This document shows, in pieces, positions 10,916-23,705 of a DNA stretch of 64,000 bases. The notes under the pieces are model-generated. The model had not been told where the DNA came from and made no database searches. It saw nothing but the letters and a program-made list of their open reading frames with translations. The position numbers and the translations under genes are program-made. Position 1 is the first letter of the stretch, and the number at the start of each line of letters is the position of its first letter. Source of the DNA: Delphinapterus leucas (lineage: Eukaryota > Chordata > Mammalia > Artiodactyla > Monodontidae); contig NW_022098002.1 of the NCBI RefSeq assembly GCF_002288925.2, positions 552,057-616,056 of the forward strand, read 5' to 3'.

Positions 10916-13900
10916 GAAGGGCTGTTCTCATTGTAGTTTTGCTGTGTACGAACTCCCTACAAAGCAAACGCTAAAGCAGTGGCCCCCGATTCCCTCCCCC
11001 GGTGGGTGTTATGCTCCTGAGAGGCCGTGGGCCGTCACCCGGGCGCATTGGACGGGGGACCTGCTGCTTACAGCTGACCTGGGAATACGCTGGATCTGCT
11101 GTCACAACTGCTAAGGTGCTGAGGCTGAGGAAAAGGGACGTTACTTCCGGTAAGAGGAACCCTGCTTCTGCTCTTACCCAACTTTGGGAGCAAAAACCTG
11201 CTTCTGGCCATCCAGCGTCTGTAGCAGCCTACTCGGAGGTCCCTGTACTTCAGGCCATTTCCGTCGGGCACTGCGGTGTCGCGTGTCACTTGCGGTCTCT
11301 GAGCCCAGGGCCCATCTGTGTGACTGGAAAGAGAAGTAGGACTTTATTACTTACCTTTACCTCCATGACTCTGGTGAGCACGTCGGAAGCTCCAGGGTTT
11401 TATTACGTGCACGAGCTAGACAAAGGGCTGGCAGAGGACGGCGCTCAGGCCAAGCCCACCTTCCTGCTGTTTTGTAAATACAGTTTTACTGAAACTGAGC
11501 CACGCTCATTTATTTACATGTCGTCCACACTGCTTTCCCTTTCCACGTTCCGGTGACCTTATGACCTTACGATTCGCAAAGCTCCAAATACTCGCCGTCT
11601 GGCCGTTGTGCCCCTCACGAAGCTCTGGTGCTTCAGGCACACCCACCCTGTGCCAATGGCTTCTCACTGGTTCTGACCAGGAGCGCGAGAGGGCGGCTGC
11701 ACGGCTGGACGAGGGCAGAGGGTCGTCTCCTCGCCAGTGCCGGAGCTCCTTCAGGAGCAAGGCGGACAGCACCCCTCCCTGGCTGCACCCGACGCCTGGC
11801 TTGGGGGCCTATTGCACCCCAGCCTCCCCAGACCAGTTTCGCCATGCCTCCCGGACATGCCACCCCTGCCCGCCAGGCAGCGTCCCCTCCTGGGCCTGAG
11901 TCCCACCTCTGCAGCCCTTCCCCCTCCCTGAGCGCAGAGCCGGTACCTCAAACCTCTCTCCTCTGGTCACAGCCGTCACAGCCAGCGAGGAACTGCTTCC
12001 TGCAGTTACTACCTCTCGGTTACCAAGGTTGAGTCCAACACCATAGAACAAAGCCCCTGTGTTAAATCCCCACTGTCCAATGCACTAGTGTGTTTTCAGT
12101 TTTCCTGGCTGGATCCTGACAGACACAGCCGTACCCCAGCTGAAAGCACACACTGAATGGGGAGTCTTGTATTTTATTTGCTTTTTAAGAGCATCTGAGT
12201 CACCCAGGTTGCTGGCCACCCTGCAAAGTGCCGGTCAGTTCTGAAAACTACTTGTTTCTAAGCAAAAATATTTTGTTTCTATTTTAGCATATGAACTTGA
12301 TTTATTAGAGTAAAACACAGCAAAACTGTCTAAGAAGAGTCAGTCGGAATGTTTACACTCATAAAATTGAGGCCAATTACTTGCCGAAGAAAGTATCTTT
12401 GGCGTCTTTTAGAAATTGTCAGGTGCAAGTTTGCCTGTTCCTCTGTCCCTTTTTGGTTTGAAAACCAAAATCAGTTTTAAAGTAAGTAATCTGATATTAA
12501 TGGTCTTTACAAACTAATGAGATCTTAGTGTAAGCACAGACCCTTTATTCTACAGTTTAAACAGATGACGATGACTGCTTTCTGTGTGTTTACTTTATGC
12601 CATGTGGACAGTCACCACGATGGGTGTGGAGGCACCCCTCCCCCCGAGTATGCAGTTACCCCACTTACGTATCCCCTCGGCTCCTATCTGCAGCTGCTTT
12701 GCCTTGTGTCTGCACATCCTCCCTGCTTCCTGGGCCAGGTTCCCCCCTTATTCCCATGACTGTGCTGTCCACATCTGTCAGGGCCCCTACCAGGCGACAC
12801 TGGCATGATCTGTCAGGAAACGTCTATCCCACTGCACCATGGACATCTCGAGGCCGGGATGTTAGTCAGTCATCCATGTAAATCGGGGGTCCTCAGAAGC
12901 CCCCTGAAGGCTTGTGGATGAAGCACTGGGCAGGGGGTCTTTAGCCAGGTCCCCCCTCGTGTGGGAGGGCTAAGCCCCTGAGCTGTGCGTTGATGAGCCG
13001 CGAGCTGATGGTCGGCTCTAGGTCCGCCCCCTTAAGCGCACCTGGCGCCCATGCACTGAGACCGCTGGGAGGGAGGCCGAGAATGGACCGACAGTGGTAC
13101 CTAGTGTGTGAGCACGGATGCCCTCGAGTGGGGACTGAACAGGGTGGGTGCTGGCTGGTGCCGGCGGGGGGAGTTGAAGCAGCAAGAATGCGCTGGGTCG
13201 GCCTCTATTCGCGTCAAACTAGGAGGGTCTAGAGGGTCCTTTTTCTATCCCCACCCGCGGGGCTCCCCGACCCACGGGTCCCCAGGAGCCCGCGGGGGGT
13301 CTGTCTGAGGGTCAGGAACTGGGGGAAGGACGCCTTTCTCTCTCCTTCAGCTTAAGTGACCGATTATGGGAAGCCCAGCCCTGCCTGGGGCTGCTTTTGA
13401 GCAGAGACACGTGCCCTTTCTCGGGGTCCCTCTGGCAGCTCCCTTAATCGCCCCAAGTCTCAGATTCATAATAAAAACTGTTTCTGCAGCAGCTGCTTCG
13501 AGGGTCTCGCACACGGCTTTAGGGGTTAAGGCTGGTTGAGACGGAGGAGGGTGTGACTGATACTTTTACTTATGTTAGCATTTAATTGAAATACTTAGTT
13601 TATTGGCACTAATTAATCCAAGTTATTTTTTTCCCTAGTTAAGGAACATGCCAAAAGCTGTAATTTGATCATTTTTATACGAACCAGAATAGATTTGGCT
13701 TCAGGACGGGAGGAGGACGGGAGGAGGGACACAGCTTTTACCCCCTTTCAAAGCCGGCCTGACAGCTTTGCTACCAACGTTCACAGAAACAAGAAGAAAG
13801 AAATTTCATCGGGAAAAAAAAGCTGTGAAAAGCCCGAGATGTTTTCATAGAAACCTGCCTGGGGCAGCGGCTCATCGTGCTCTGCAGCTCCCCGCATGGA

Positions 13901-16900
13901 CGGGACCCTCTGCAGACCGCCTGATGGTCTCCCTGCTGCAGGCGCCTGCACTTGACGGGGCTGCCGCGGAGGGGTGGAAGCCCAGAGGTAACCAGGTCAG
14001 CAGGGAGGGCGTGGCAGAGCCCCTCCTCCTGTGTCCCCGCCGTGAGTCCTCCGAGGCTGGCGGGGCCTGGTGACATGCCTTTGCCCCCAGCATGTGCCAG
14101 ATGGGGTGAGTGTTTGATGCCTCCCCCAGTGTGGCCCCCGAAACGGCGACCAGAACCTGCCCCTGAGCTGCAGGTGTGGCCGGGTCCCTCTAACGGCGGC
14201 CCAGCACTCAGTGCTTACCGACCATGTGGCACACGGGCACCGACCAGGCAGGAAGTGGTCGGTGGTGGGAAAAAAAGAGAGTCCCTGCCGCCAAAATATT
14301 TACTGTCCAGTTGGACACACCATACACGCATGCATTAAAATTCAGAGAATGACGAGAGTTAAACGACAAACCAAGAGTGTCAGACAAAACGTATCACCAG
14401 GTGTTGCACAGTTGGCTCAGGTAAACGTCACAGACACAAGTAGTAAGACTCAAAAGGCAGGAGGTACAAGGTTCTCGGAACCAATCAAGGCTTCGGTGCT
14501 AATCTGCGGGCATTTCAGGCTCATGGCGTCCATGCATCACCACCATCATCACGGTCCCCGTCAGCATCACCTCCCTGAATGTGATCATATCACCACCAGC
14601 AGCCACCCCCCTTAACTGACGTCTCCCCAGATCCCTTCCACAGGCCTGTGCAGGGTGGGAGCAGGTTCAGCCGACGGCGGGATCCCCACACCCACGCGGG
14701 GGGACAGCACGTGGCAGGCACCCACGCGCTGGCACGGGCTTCGGCTGCGTCGCCTTCAGAACAGACCTGAGTGTGTGAAGCGCTGCTGCCTGGGTTCAGC
14801 TCCTGGCTGATTCCCGCTCCGTCTCATGTGGTCCCTGCTCTTGGCAGTGGTAAACTGTAAAGGCCGTAAGATTTCCTTCTTCCCACTCCCGGGGACGTGG
14901 CTGATAATGGTTATTAATGAAACAAAGTTGGTGAAGGGCTTGGAAAGCTCTTTATAAACACAGCATCAAGATCCTTGTGGATCCTGGGACTTTATGATTT
15001 TTCTTACATGAGATACAGCAAAAGCTTTAATCAGAATGCCTTCTTACTCTAATGAAAGCCACTCAAAAAGAGAAGCGCTCCGCTTTGCAATGACCATGGC
15101 TGCTGAGTGGTGGGGGGCCAGCAGCGCTGCTGGGTGGTCCACACAGCTGCTCCCCACACCGGTGTTCAGGGGCCTGGAGTCGGCGCTGGTTCCCAACCTG
15201 GCCCATTTCTGCAGGAGGTTTGGGGGTGCGGGTGGAGAGATGAGGGGGCCACGAGTGTCTGTGAAGAGCCAGCCCCCTGCTCGGTTTAGCTCCGAGCCCA
15301 TGACGGCCGGCAGCGTCCCTGGGGGGCTAGGAACATCTTGTCTGTTCCGCGTTTCACTCCTCATACAGACACTTTTGGGGTCAGGAGTCTGCAGCAAATG
15401 TTTCTGCGAGACCAGATTTTTGAATTTTATGCAAAGATGTTTGGAGGTGTTTATGCTGAATTGTCTGAATAAAGCACTTGGACGCCCAGCATGGCCCGAA
15501 TCTGGTATTATTTTGCTCTAATGTAGGTCCTGGCAGAGAACGTGGTGATGTGATCTGGCCTCGGTCTCCCTTGTTTCCCCCCTGCCCTAGGACTGTCAGC
15601 GTCCACGCCTCCCTCCCCTGCATCCTGAGCTCCAGGGCCTCGCGGCTCAGGAAGGACGTGGCTTCTGCCTCTAGGTTTGCTCCGGCCTCTGCCCCGTCCG
15701 GTCTCTGCGGGGAGCTGCTCTCCAGGCTGGGCGTCCTCGGGCTCCCAGACCAGACAGGAGACCGGTGGGCGGGAAGGGGGGAGCCGACCTTTCTTCCCCC
15801 TGCCCCCTCCTGGGTCTCCCTCGAGGCTCCAGCTCCCCTCCCTTCACAGTGGGGTGGCACCCAGGCTGACCAGGCAGCCTCGGTCTGGGGGAGCTTGCGG
15901 TGGCCCCGGATTCTGGCTTCTGGCAAAGCACTTCCACCACCTGCTCCTTTGTCCTGTTTCTGCCTCTGTCTCTCCAGCGTGGCTCTCACAGGTTCGTCAC
16001 CCCGAGCCAGTGCCCTGCTTTTCTGTGACGTGAGCGTCGGGCAGCCCAGGGCTGCCTCTGCCTTCCTTACCACGGTGTGTCCTGCGCGCAGCAACCTGAC
16101 ACAGTCTGATTGACAGCATCCCCCACGCCCGGGCTTCCGGGAGCTCCAGTCCTCACACGGGGTCTGGCTGCAGTTTCTGGTGGGGCTGCACCCTCGCTGA
16201 GGACGTGGGTGCTGCACACACGGTACCTGTGGTCGTCACGTGCCTGAGTCCCTGGGCCTCCCCCTCTCCCCAAGCAGGATAAATGGTGGGTCCTGGGCTC
16301 TTTCTCCCTCCTCATCCCAGAGGAGAAAAGGGCAGAGAGGAGCGTATGGCAGGTTAGGGGACCCTCAAAATGTGCAGGAATGAGACTTTCCAGGCCCATC
16401 GTCCGCCAGCCTCGGCCCCCGTAGTGGATGCCCAGGCTCCGTCCACCAGCTGCTGTTCAGAGCCGTGCGGGCAGCATTGCCAGAGGAGATTGGTGGACGT
16501 CTGGGGACCGAGGGGACCCTGAGGAGAGCAATGAGGTGTTTCTTGTACTGAAGATACAGCTTGTCTCCCCCCATTCCCATTTTGATTTCTCTGTAATTGA
16601 ATTCATTCTTCAATGCGTGTACACAATGGAGAAGTTGCAGAGTTTTTTTCCGAAAGAGCTGTCATTAAATCAGTGATGCCTCTTACGCTTGCTGTCCTTT
16701 AGAATCAGGGATATCTTACCTTGTGTCTTTCACACCCGACAGGTTGCCTCAGGAAGTCTTACCTGGTCCCATCGAGATGCCCGGGAGCGGTGGGCACGAA
16801 GGTCCCTTGCTATGTCAGGCTGCAAGGTCTGGCTGTTCACGGGAAGCAAAGCCAGGCTCTCTGTCCTGTGGGCCCGCCTGGGCTCGGCAGGCAGGCTGGG

Positions 16901-17234
16901 GGGGCATCTCGGCTGGCTCTGGATCCCGAGCCTCTGAGCACAGGGCTCGTGCGCAGGGCCTGGGCAGGCGGGGTCGAGCACGTCACCCACACGCACGGTC
17001 CTTCCTTCCGGGGCCACCGCAGAGACAGCCGCTCACTTAGTTGTTACAAGTGGAGGCCAGACTTCAGACAGTGAGGACCCTTTGCGTTCATGGCGGAAGC
17101 CTGGCGGCTGCACTGGCCCCATATCAGAGGGACGGAGGGAGAACAGACCGGCCTCGGCAAAGTGGGGGTGACCGGGTTCTTTCCAGGCTTGGTCCCTGAA
17201 GGCTGCCGTGCCCTTTGGACGTTCAGCATATCTG
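10916..17234. other. Long GC-rich unique stretch, no supported gene
   Basis: About 6.3 kb with no defensible gene. About 11640-11960, 12960-13310, 13850-14200, 15530-16220 and 16770-17030 are GC-rich and carry long overlapping frames on both strands. The largest are 278 codons at 15381-16217 minus and 211 codons at 15478-16113 plus; they overlap each other, have low-complexity Pro/Ser/Gly/Arg composition and show no domain. About 12240-12560 is AT-rich. A cat/cac-rich patch at 14526-14600 is simple sequence. Confidence 0.4.
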
Positions 17235-18215
17235 AACCCAGTGATATATTGAGTACATATCGTATTTAACATGTGTATTAATAATAATATGTATGTACAG
17301 ATTTTTAAAGCACATATGCGTGTATGCATGTACGTCTCAGCTCTACCTATGCTGGAAGGGCCTGGGAACAGTGACACTCTGGCAGCATGAACATCCTGTG
17401 TCCAGAGCTTGGCTTCCAAATGCGACCCTGCGCGTCAAGGCACCGGGGCTCTTCGGAGAACCGGCTGAATCCAGGTTTGGGCAGAGAAAGTACAAGTTGA
17501 GTCTGGAGCATTTATTTTGTGCCAGAAAGTACGGAAGTGTTCAAAAAATGATTCTGAAGTGTTAAACCATCGTAAGACCCGACTTGAAGGCACCCGCCGG
17601 CCCAATGGACGTTTGTGCATCAAAGCACACAATGATAGTTTGTAACCATTCAAGCATGAGTTCATACTGATACAAATGAACAAAAGGAGAGATGGGAAAA
17701 GGGAGAGCTACCAGTCTGGAAGCTGCCTCACAAAATACCCATTAATTACCCATCAGCTAGCAAGCATAAGGTGCTTAGTCACTAACTTTCCAGTGGAGAG
17801 ATCTGGCAGATGCCATCTCAACCAGGGATAAAAGTAATGTCCCCCCAAGGCTGGGGGCCCCCAGACACGGAGAACAGCGCCACCTGAATGCACAAACAAC
17901 AAGGAAACACCAGCCAAGCCCAAGTCAAGGAACTTCTTTATCAAGTGAAGATCTGTACTTTTCAAACCTGTCAAGATCATGAAAGGCTGAGAAACGTTCA
18001 TGGTTTGCAGGGACCAGTGTGCTCTGGTTCCACACGCAGCCCCGGGCCTGTGGGGGGGCCCAGACCCTGGTCGGGCAGTGGCGGTACAATTGGGGAATCC
18101 GAGGGGGACCGGAGGTCTGATGGCACCACTGGATCGGTGGGAACTCAACGTCGGTGGTTGCACAGTGGTTACGTAGAAAAATGTCATCATTCGTAGGAAA
18201 TCCAGTCAAGTAATA
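17235..18215 (+). mobile_element. Ancient L1M/L1ME-type 3' region
   Basis: Although at first sight unique, this block follows a widespread old LINE 3' region in order. It shows tcagctctacctatgctgga, agagcttggcttcc, ctgaatccaggtttgggcag, gtgttcaaaaaatgattctg, gacttgaaggcaccc, catgagttcatactgatac, aatgcacaaacaacaagg, caaggaacttctttatcaag and a gaaaggctgagaaac segment. Spacing is roughly collinear with the family I recall, with heavy substitution and a GC-rich divergent part near 18030-18140. The subfamily name is from memory and unverified. The long minus-strand frames at 17753-18209 are therefore repeat-derived. Confidence 0.6.
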
Positions 18216-19480
18216 AGCATTGGAGCATCATTTGTGAGGCTCACTACCATGCACGCACACGGAGGCCCCAGGCGGTGTGATGAAGTGTGACCGTTAGGGA
18301 GGCTGGGTGCAGAGTGTACGGAAGTCCTCTGTCCCTTCATCTCCAGTCCCTGAACACCACCAGCAGCGATCCCGCAGCACCCTGGCTGGGCCCAGGGCCT
18401 CCTGGTGCAGGAGTCTGACCACCGAGCGTCCAGGATGGGGGACCCCGGGGTGGGAGGCCGGGAGTTGGGCTGCCCCCCCACCAAGGCAAAGCCAATCCGT
18501 AAAGAGGTAACTATTGTTGAGTTGCTGGTGTCCCTTTTGTGTCATCACCCAAAAGCAATATTAACCAATTTCTGGTGTTACCTGTGCGTCTTTCTTACCA
18601 CGCTCTTCAGGAGCAGCTCTGCTTCGTGCAGGGCACCTGTCCCTGTGAACGTGTGGTCTGTAAATGCTTTCCACGGACCTCCGAGCGGCTCTGGGCCCAC
18701 AGCTGCCCAAACCCCGGTGCCGGGACAGCTGTTTGGCTGACAGATTTGGAACCAGTGCCGGACATGTGCGGGGCAGTAAACAGGAATGAATTTTCCCTAA
18801 CCTTTATGAGTCAAATATTTATTTCTGGAATATTAACAAAATCAAAAGAATTACTGGGTTCTTTTAATTTTGAGTCAAAACACACTGATGTGCACCTTTT
18901 AAGAAATTTTATTTAATGGGTCACGTCTTAAATTGAAGCAGAAACAAATTCAGAAATACTGGGATTTCCTGGCCAGTGTATACAGCACTGAAGCAACGTT
19001 TAAAAAAATCTCTAATGCTCTGTAAAAGAGGCATGAATCCCTCTTTCCATAAAGCGTCCATCAGATGTTGATCACACCATTAAAACTCCCAAGCATACTG
19101 CGGATAGAAAGCTCTTGGTGTGTGTGTGTGGCGTGTGTGCACGTGTGTAAGCTCCCCTGCCCCCCTTTCCCTCTCAGAAGCACATGCCCCCAGGTAGGAG
19201 GATGGAGGGGTCGCTGTTTTAGTGGAACAGCATGTGTTTTTAGTAACAGACAAAAGGAAACCCACTCTTTCTCTGGGGTGGGGATGAGATGAACTGCAAA
19301 TCTTCCCAAACTTTGCAAAGAATTGTTTCTGCACGTGGATAGCAATTACAGAAAAGCAGCAGAACAACGAAACCCCAGATACCAGTCATATTGTCTAGAA
19401 ACTCTTGACGTCTTCCTCTGGGTTCTGTTGTGATCATGCATCTTGGAGAACTTTGTGTAAAGGTGACGACATACAAAATA
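18216..19480. other. Unique sequence with a short TG repeat
   Basis: No gene found. A degenerate TG repeat occupies about 19117-19148 (tgtgtgtgtgtggcgtgtgtg). About 18780-19050 is AT-rich. Confidence 0.4.
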
Positions 19481-19630
19481 CCCAGCACCAGCTACATCAT
19501 TTGCTGGCCCAGAGCAAAATGAAAATTCAGGCCCTCGTTCAAAAGGATTAAGGATTTCAGAACAGGGACATGAGCTTTCAAACCAGCCCGGGGCCCATTT
19601 CTGCTGCCCAGGTCTCACGCCCGTGAGGTG
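19480..19630. repeat. Possible ancient mammalian interspersed repeat
   Basis: The string around catttgctggcccagagc, aatgaaaattcaggccctcg, aaaaggattaaggatttcag, gcccggggcccat and ggtctcacgcccgtgag resembles a dispersed mammalian repeat I have seen many times but cannot name. Family and orientation are unassigned. Confidence 0.35.
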
Positions 19631-20264
19631 GTGCTGAATGGTAAGCCTCCGAAGCGGAGAGTAAGTTAGAAAGCTGAGGTTTCCAGGGTAAATAACAGTC
19701 AGCGACCGAGTCCCTGCTGAGCATGAGTTTTAATTTGAGCCTGTTGCCAAGTTCAAGGAAAAATTATTGTCATTATTTTTAAACCAGTAGTTGGAAGTAA
19801 GACTTCACAGTTTGAATCAAAGGATTTTGTGGTAAGAAGTTTTCAGAACCTTAATAAGTTTCACAGCTTGTCAAATATAAACCTCTCTCCTCCTCTGTAA
19901 AATAGAATTACGGTATTTAAACATTTCAGAGCTGGTAGGGTCCTTAGAAGCTCTCCAAGTTAATGAAATCAGACCCGTGAAAATAAAGTGACCAGGGATT
20001 CGAATCTGCCACTTTTGACCCAATACTTGACCCTTTCTTCTACATTAAATTCATTTCTGTATTTTTCTCTCATGAGGTGGGTACATGACTCCATAGGAAA
20101 AAATAAATCAGTTGAATGGATTGACAGACTCGGTTACAGGGGGCCTGGCTGGGTGTATAAATCACAGCGGCCTGGAAGCATTGCGAGGCTGAGCCCCAGC
20201 TTCCCAGCGCCCGGCAGGCTGCACGTGGAAAAGGAGGGAAGTATTGGCGAGCTGTGGACACAGA
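19631..20264. other. Unique sequence, no recognised feature
   Basis: Mixed composition; nothing recognised as a gene or repeat. Confidence 0.35.
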
Positions 20265-20970
20265 AAGCCTTACACACTTATACACCCTGGTGTGAGTGTA
20301 AGTGCTCTTCCAGGATCCAGATGCAGCTCTGCAACTTGGCAATTCTATTTCTAAATATTTATCTCATATAAAACCGTGTATATGAGCTTCAGTAAACATT
20401 TTAAAAAACAGTCATGGTAATATTCTTTGTAAAGATCCCAAACTGGAAACAACAATCCAAACCTGTATAGAAAATGGATACATATACTTGGGATATTCAC
20501 ACCCTTTCTCAGCGTGAGGAAGAATGAAGCACAGCTACCTGAAGGATGTGGATGACGGTTTGAAACATACGTGACATTGGTGGAAAAAGAATTAGGGAGA
20601 AATGCAAACAGCTGATGTCTCATGTATCAAGTTATACAAATTTGAACAATGTTGCTTAAGGATACATACATGTAAATAACATCAAGGGAATGATAAAGGT
20701 AAAATCCACCAGCGTGGTTGCTTCAGGAAGAGGTTGAGATTCACGTGGTGGGGCTGGCACTCAAGGACGTGGAAGGGAGCAGAGGGGTCTATTTCTGAAG
20801 CTGCTGGTGGTGTGATTATGCATTATTTAGCTGCTGGTATGATTACTCTTGGTGCCTTACTGTACCTCTGCTGGTCATATCTACCATCTGTGTATTTAAG
20901 TATCTCAGCTATCAATCCATCCATCCATCCATATATTCCTTTCTCAGTGGTGCATATTTCATAAAAAAAT
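20265..20970 (+). mobile_element. Old L1M-type 3' region
   Basis: Resembles the end of ORF2 and the 3' untranslated region of old L1M copies. Landmarks are acttggcaattctatttcta, atttatctcatata, taaagatcccaaactggaaa, caacaatccaaacctgtata, gaagaatgaagcac, a gtggttgcttcaggaagagg segment, and a terminal part rich in ctgctggt. A short catccatccatccata tract sits at its end. No coding frame remains. Confidence 0.6.
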
Positions 20971-23019
20971 GTGTAAAGAGTAAACACGGAGGACATAGAC
21001 TCCAGACGGCATGAACATGCATGTCCCTTTCAGAGCATATTTAATAATTATGAACAAGAAATGTGCAGTAAGAACACAATATTGATGTTCTTCTCATCTT
21101 TGCAGTTTATTCCTTATCTTACTTATCAATTTGAACTTTGGTTTGGCTCTATTTAACTGAAAATTCCACAATAAGTAGCTTATATGAGAAAGATGTTTAT
21201 GTTTCTCTCACCTAACAAGAAAGTAGGTCACTGGGGACTTCAGCTCATTCTAAATCCCTGTTCCACCATCCACAGGGTGTGAGCTTTTTCTTCATGCTCA
21301 CAAGATGGTTGCTGGTACTCACGCCATCACATCCATGTTCCTGTTTCAAAGAAAGAACAGGGCAAAGGGCACAGAGACAAGCTTGTCAAATCTGTTCACT
21401 TGTAAAGAGCTTCCCCAGAAGCCTCACCCAATGGCTTTTGCTTAGATCTGGTTGGCCACTATAAGCTGCAAGGGAGGCCGGGAAATGCCCTTAATAAAAT
21501 TGGTCTTGTTAGTAAGAAAAAAGAGAACGCATAATGGGTAGGCAATTAACAGTCCCTACCATGCAAATTTATTGTTTCTGAATAAGAAAGCTCAAATGCA
21601 GCTGTAACTCTGAAATTAAAAAAAAATTCTTTAGGCTCTTATTGACAAATACAGGGCTGGCATGGGCATAGTTGATTCTGCTCACCAATGTGGTGGAGAA
21701 ACCATGCTTTTTGTTTTGCGCCCCTGAGATGTGTTTTTATTTTAATTCCTTTGTTTGCTATCAGACTATCAATTTGACTACATTTAATTTGACTTACATA
21801 TGAATATATTTGAATTATATGGACATATATTTGAATATATGTGCATTTTATCAGTTTGGCTGTATTTGTTGATTTATATGTGACTGATACATTAAACTCC
21901 TATTTATCCAGAGTCAAAATGATCAGAAAGATCAAATACTCATTCAAGAAATATTATATTAGTATCATTTCTAGTTTTTCCCACTTGGTATATATATTTT
22001 ACTGCACTCTATTTTTAAAATCTCATTCATTGATATACAGTTAGTACATAGTCTTAGTAAATGAGAATACTTATTCAACTAGTATAAAGTATAGTACCAT
22101 TTTTAGCAGGGTGCTTATGTAATACTTTTAATATGAGAGAAAACATATTTCTTTCAAGCCACTTAAGCTCTCTCTTTCAGATATATCTGAAAGAGTAAAG
22201 AAAATATTTGGAAAGCAAATTATTCTTCTCTTCTGTGAGTAAAAAAAAGAAAAATGACTTTTTGTATCAGGAATTGAAAAAAGAGATTTCTTTAATCCCC
22301 TGGATTATTTTTCAAAGTTTGGCAAATGCAAAATTCCGTGAACACACTGAGAATTCGACGGCCAGATAAACAAAGATCTAACGCGGACCCCCGCCGCTGA
22401 GAACAAATTCTTCCAGACGGGAGCCGGCCCACGCCCGTCACAGCGGCATCAGCCTATTGTAAGCTCTCCGCAGTGTAGACAAAACACCCCCCCAGTCCCT
22501 CAGATCTGCCCGTGAGTCACCGCCCTGTGCCTGTGACTTCCTTTGAGACAAAACACGAGGGGCCGCCTTTGAACAGACGCCCCGAGTGCAGTCGACGGGG
22601 AAGCCGAGCAGGTGGGACATGAGCCCCTGCAGGGCCACGCGGAGCCCAACCCCGCGGGCCGGCGCCACGCAGGGGCCCGCAGCCCACGTCACAGCTGAGC
22701 ACGTGGTCCCTCTGTGGCCCCCACCTTTCTTCTTCCCTCTTTCTACACATCTCTCCAGCTCTGCTGGCTGCACAGATTTCCGCAAAACTCTGAAAGCTGA
22801 GGATCGGGGTGCAGTTTCCTGACACCTTAAATGTCTCTTAAAGACACAAATTACAACAACAAAAACAAATTTAAAAACACACACCTCTATCGGGTAGCCG
22901 AAGTAGTTCTCTGAGTGCCCCAGTAATACTTAATGAATGATGGAAACTTCTGTCTGCGTAAGTCTGCTTTGCCCGCTCTCTGGCCTCTGACAGGCAAGAG
23001 GGCCGAGGTTTGGACCAGT
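20971..23019. other. AT-rich then CpG-rich unique sequence
   Basis: About 20980-22330 is AT-rich with no recognisable gene; about 21740-22060 is especially rich in TTTGAATATAT-like words. About 22370-22720 switches to CpG-rich DNA (described separately). Confidence 0.4.
22370..22720. other. CpG-rich block
   Basis: A sharp change from AT-rich DNA to many CpG dinucleotides (for example cgcggacccccgccgctgag, gtcgacggggaagccgagc, ccaaccccgcgggccggcgc). The open frames here on both strands show no domain. No adjacent first exon is recognised. Confidence 0.45.
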
Positions 23020-23112
23020 TCCCCTGCCCACTGGTCACTTCCGAGAACTTGGGCAGATCACACGGCCTCTCCAGGCCTCAGCCAGTCGGAAGTGTTACCT
23101 GCCTTACTTGTT
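23020..23112 (+). repeat. MIR SINE fragment
   Basis: Matches the MIR core order: a cactggtcacttccgagaac segment, ttgggcagatcacacggcc, ctctccaggcctcagccag and a final gttacctgccttac. The usual tRNA-like head is not clear. Divergent, as expected of an ancient mammal-wide SINE. Confidence 0.65.
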
Positions 23113-23604
23113 ACCCCACCATATGGGGGGGGTCACTATTAAGTAAGAAAAAAGAAAAGCCTCTCATAACCCTTTATACCAGCACCCTAGGTGATAAGAA
23201 CACTCCTTTTGTGGACATGGGGTAGGTCTGGAGGTGATGTGCGGAGGGGCCCCGTGACCACTGCCCTTCACCTCCAGGGACCCGGAGTTCCCACACAGCG
23301 GCCAGGACCTCCCCAGGGCCTCCCCTCTGGCCTCGGAGGACCGCTTCCCTCTTTTGGCCAAAGTGGAGAGTCTTTGGGAACTAAGGCTTCCGAGTAAAAG
23401 TCATTCATCCCTGGCAGGAGCTGGGGCTGCAGTCCGCCAGAGAGAGACGTGCTCCTGGCACCTCTGTGGAGAATCCCAGCGGAGCTGCCCTGTGAGTCTC
23501 ACATGGAGCCCAGACGCGCAAGCCTGCGCTGTGTTTGGGCGGCAGGGTGGTGGAAATACGGGAGAGCGAGGTCTTGTGTTTAAAGATGTGGCCTCCAGGA
23601 GGGC
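23113..23604. other. Unique sequence, no recognised feature
   Basis: GC-rich in places. Open frames at 23164-23662 on both strands carry no recognisable domain. Confidence 0.35.
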
Positions 23605-23705
23605 AGGGACATATCCGTCTGTTCAGTCCTCAGCCCCTCGGGAAGAGACTGGCATGTGGTAGGTGGTGGGCACGCAATACATATTTGTTAATTCAAGAAT
23701 AAACG
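23605..23705 (+). repeat. L2-type LINE 3' terminus
   Basis: Shows gagggcagggacatatccgt, cagtcctcagcccc, gactggcatgtggtaggtgg, then gcaatacatatttgttaatt and a degenerate tail. This is the characteristic end of L2 elements, a short remnant. Confidence 0.65.

Noticed and set aside
12170..12250. Possible MER5-like hAT fragment (gagtcacccaggttgctgg)
   Set aside because: Only one short stretch resembles the family; too weak to annotate.
14526..14600. His-rich run (MHHHHHH) in a plus-strand frame
   Set aside because: It is a cat/cac-type simple-sequence patch, not a protein tag or metal-binding gene.
15381..16217. 278-codon minus-strand frame facing a 211-codon plus-strand frame
   Set aside because: GC-rich DNA with few stop codons produces such pairs. 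Composition is low-complexity, no domain is visible, and no splice or promoter context supports either strand.
18959..18990. SINE-like start (gggatttcctggccagtg)
   Set aside because: The following sequence has no B box or SINE core.
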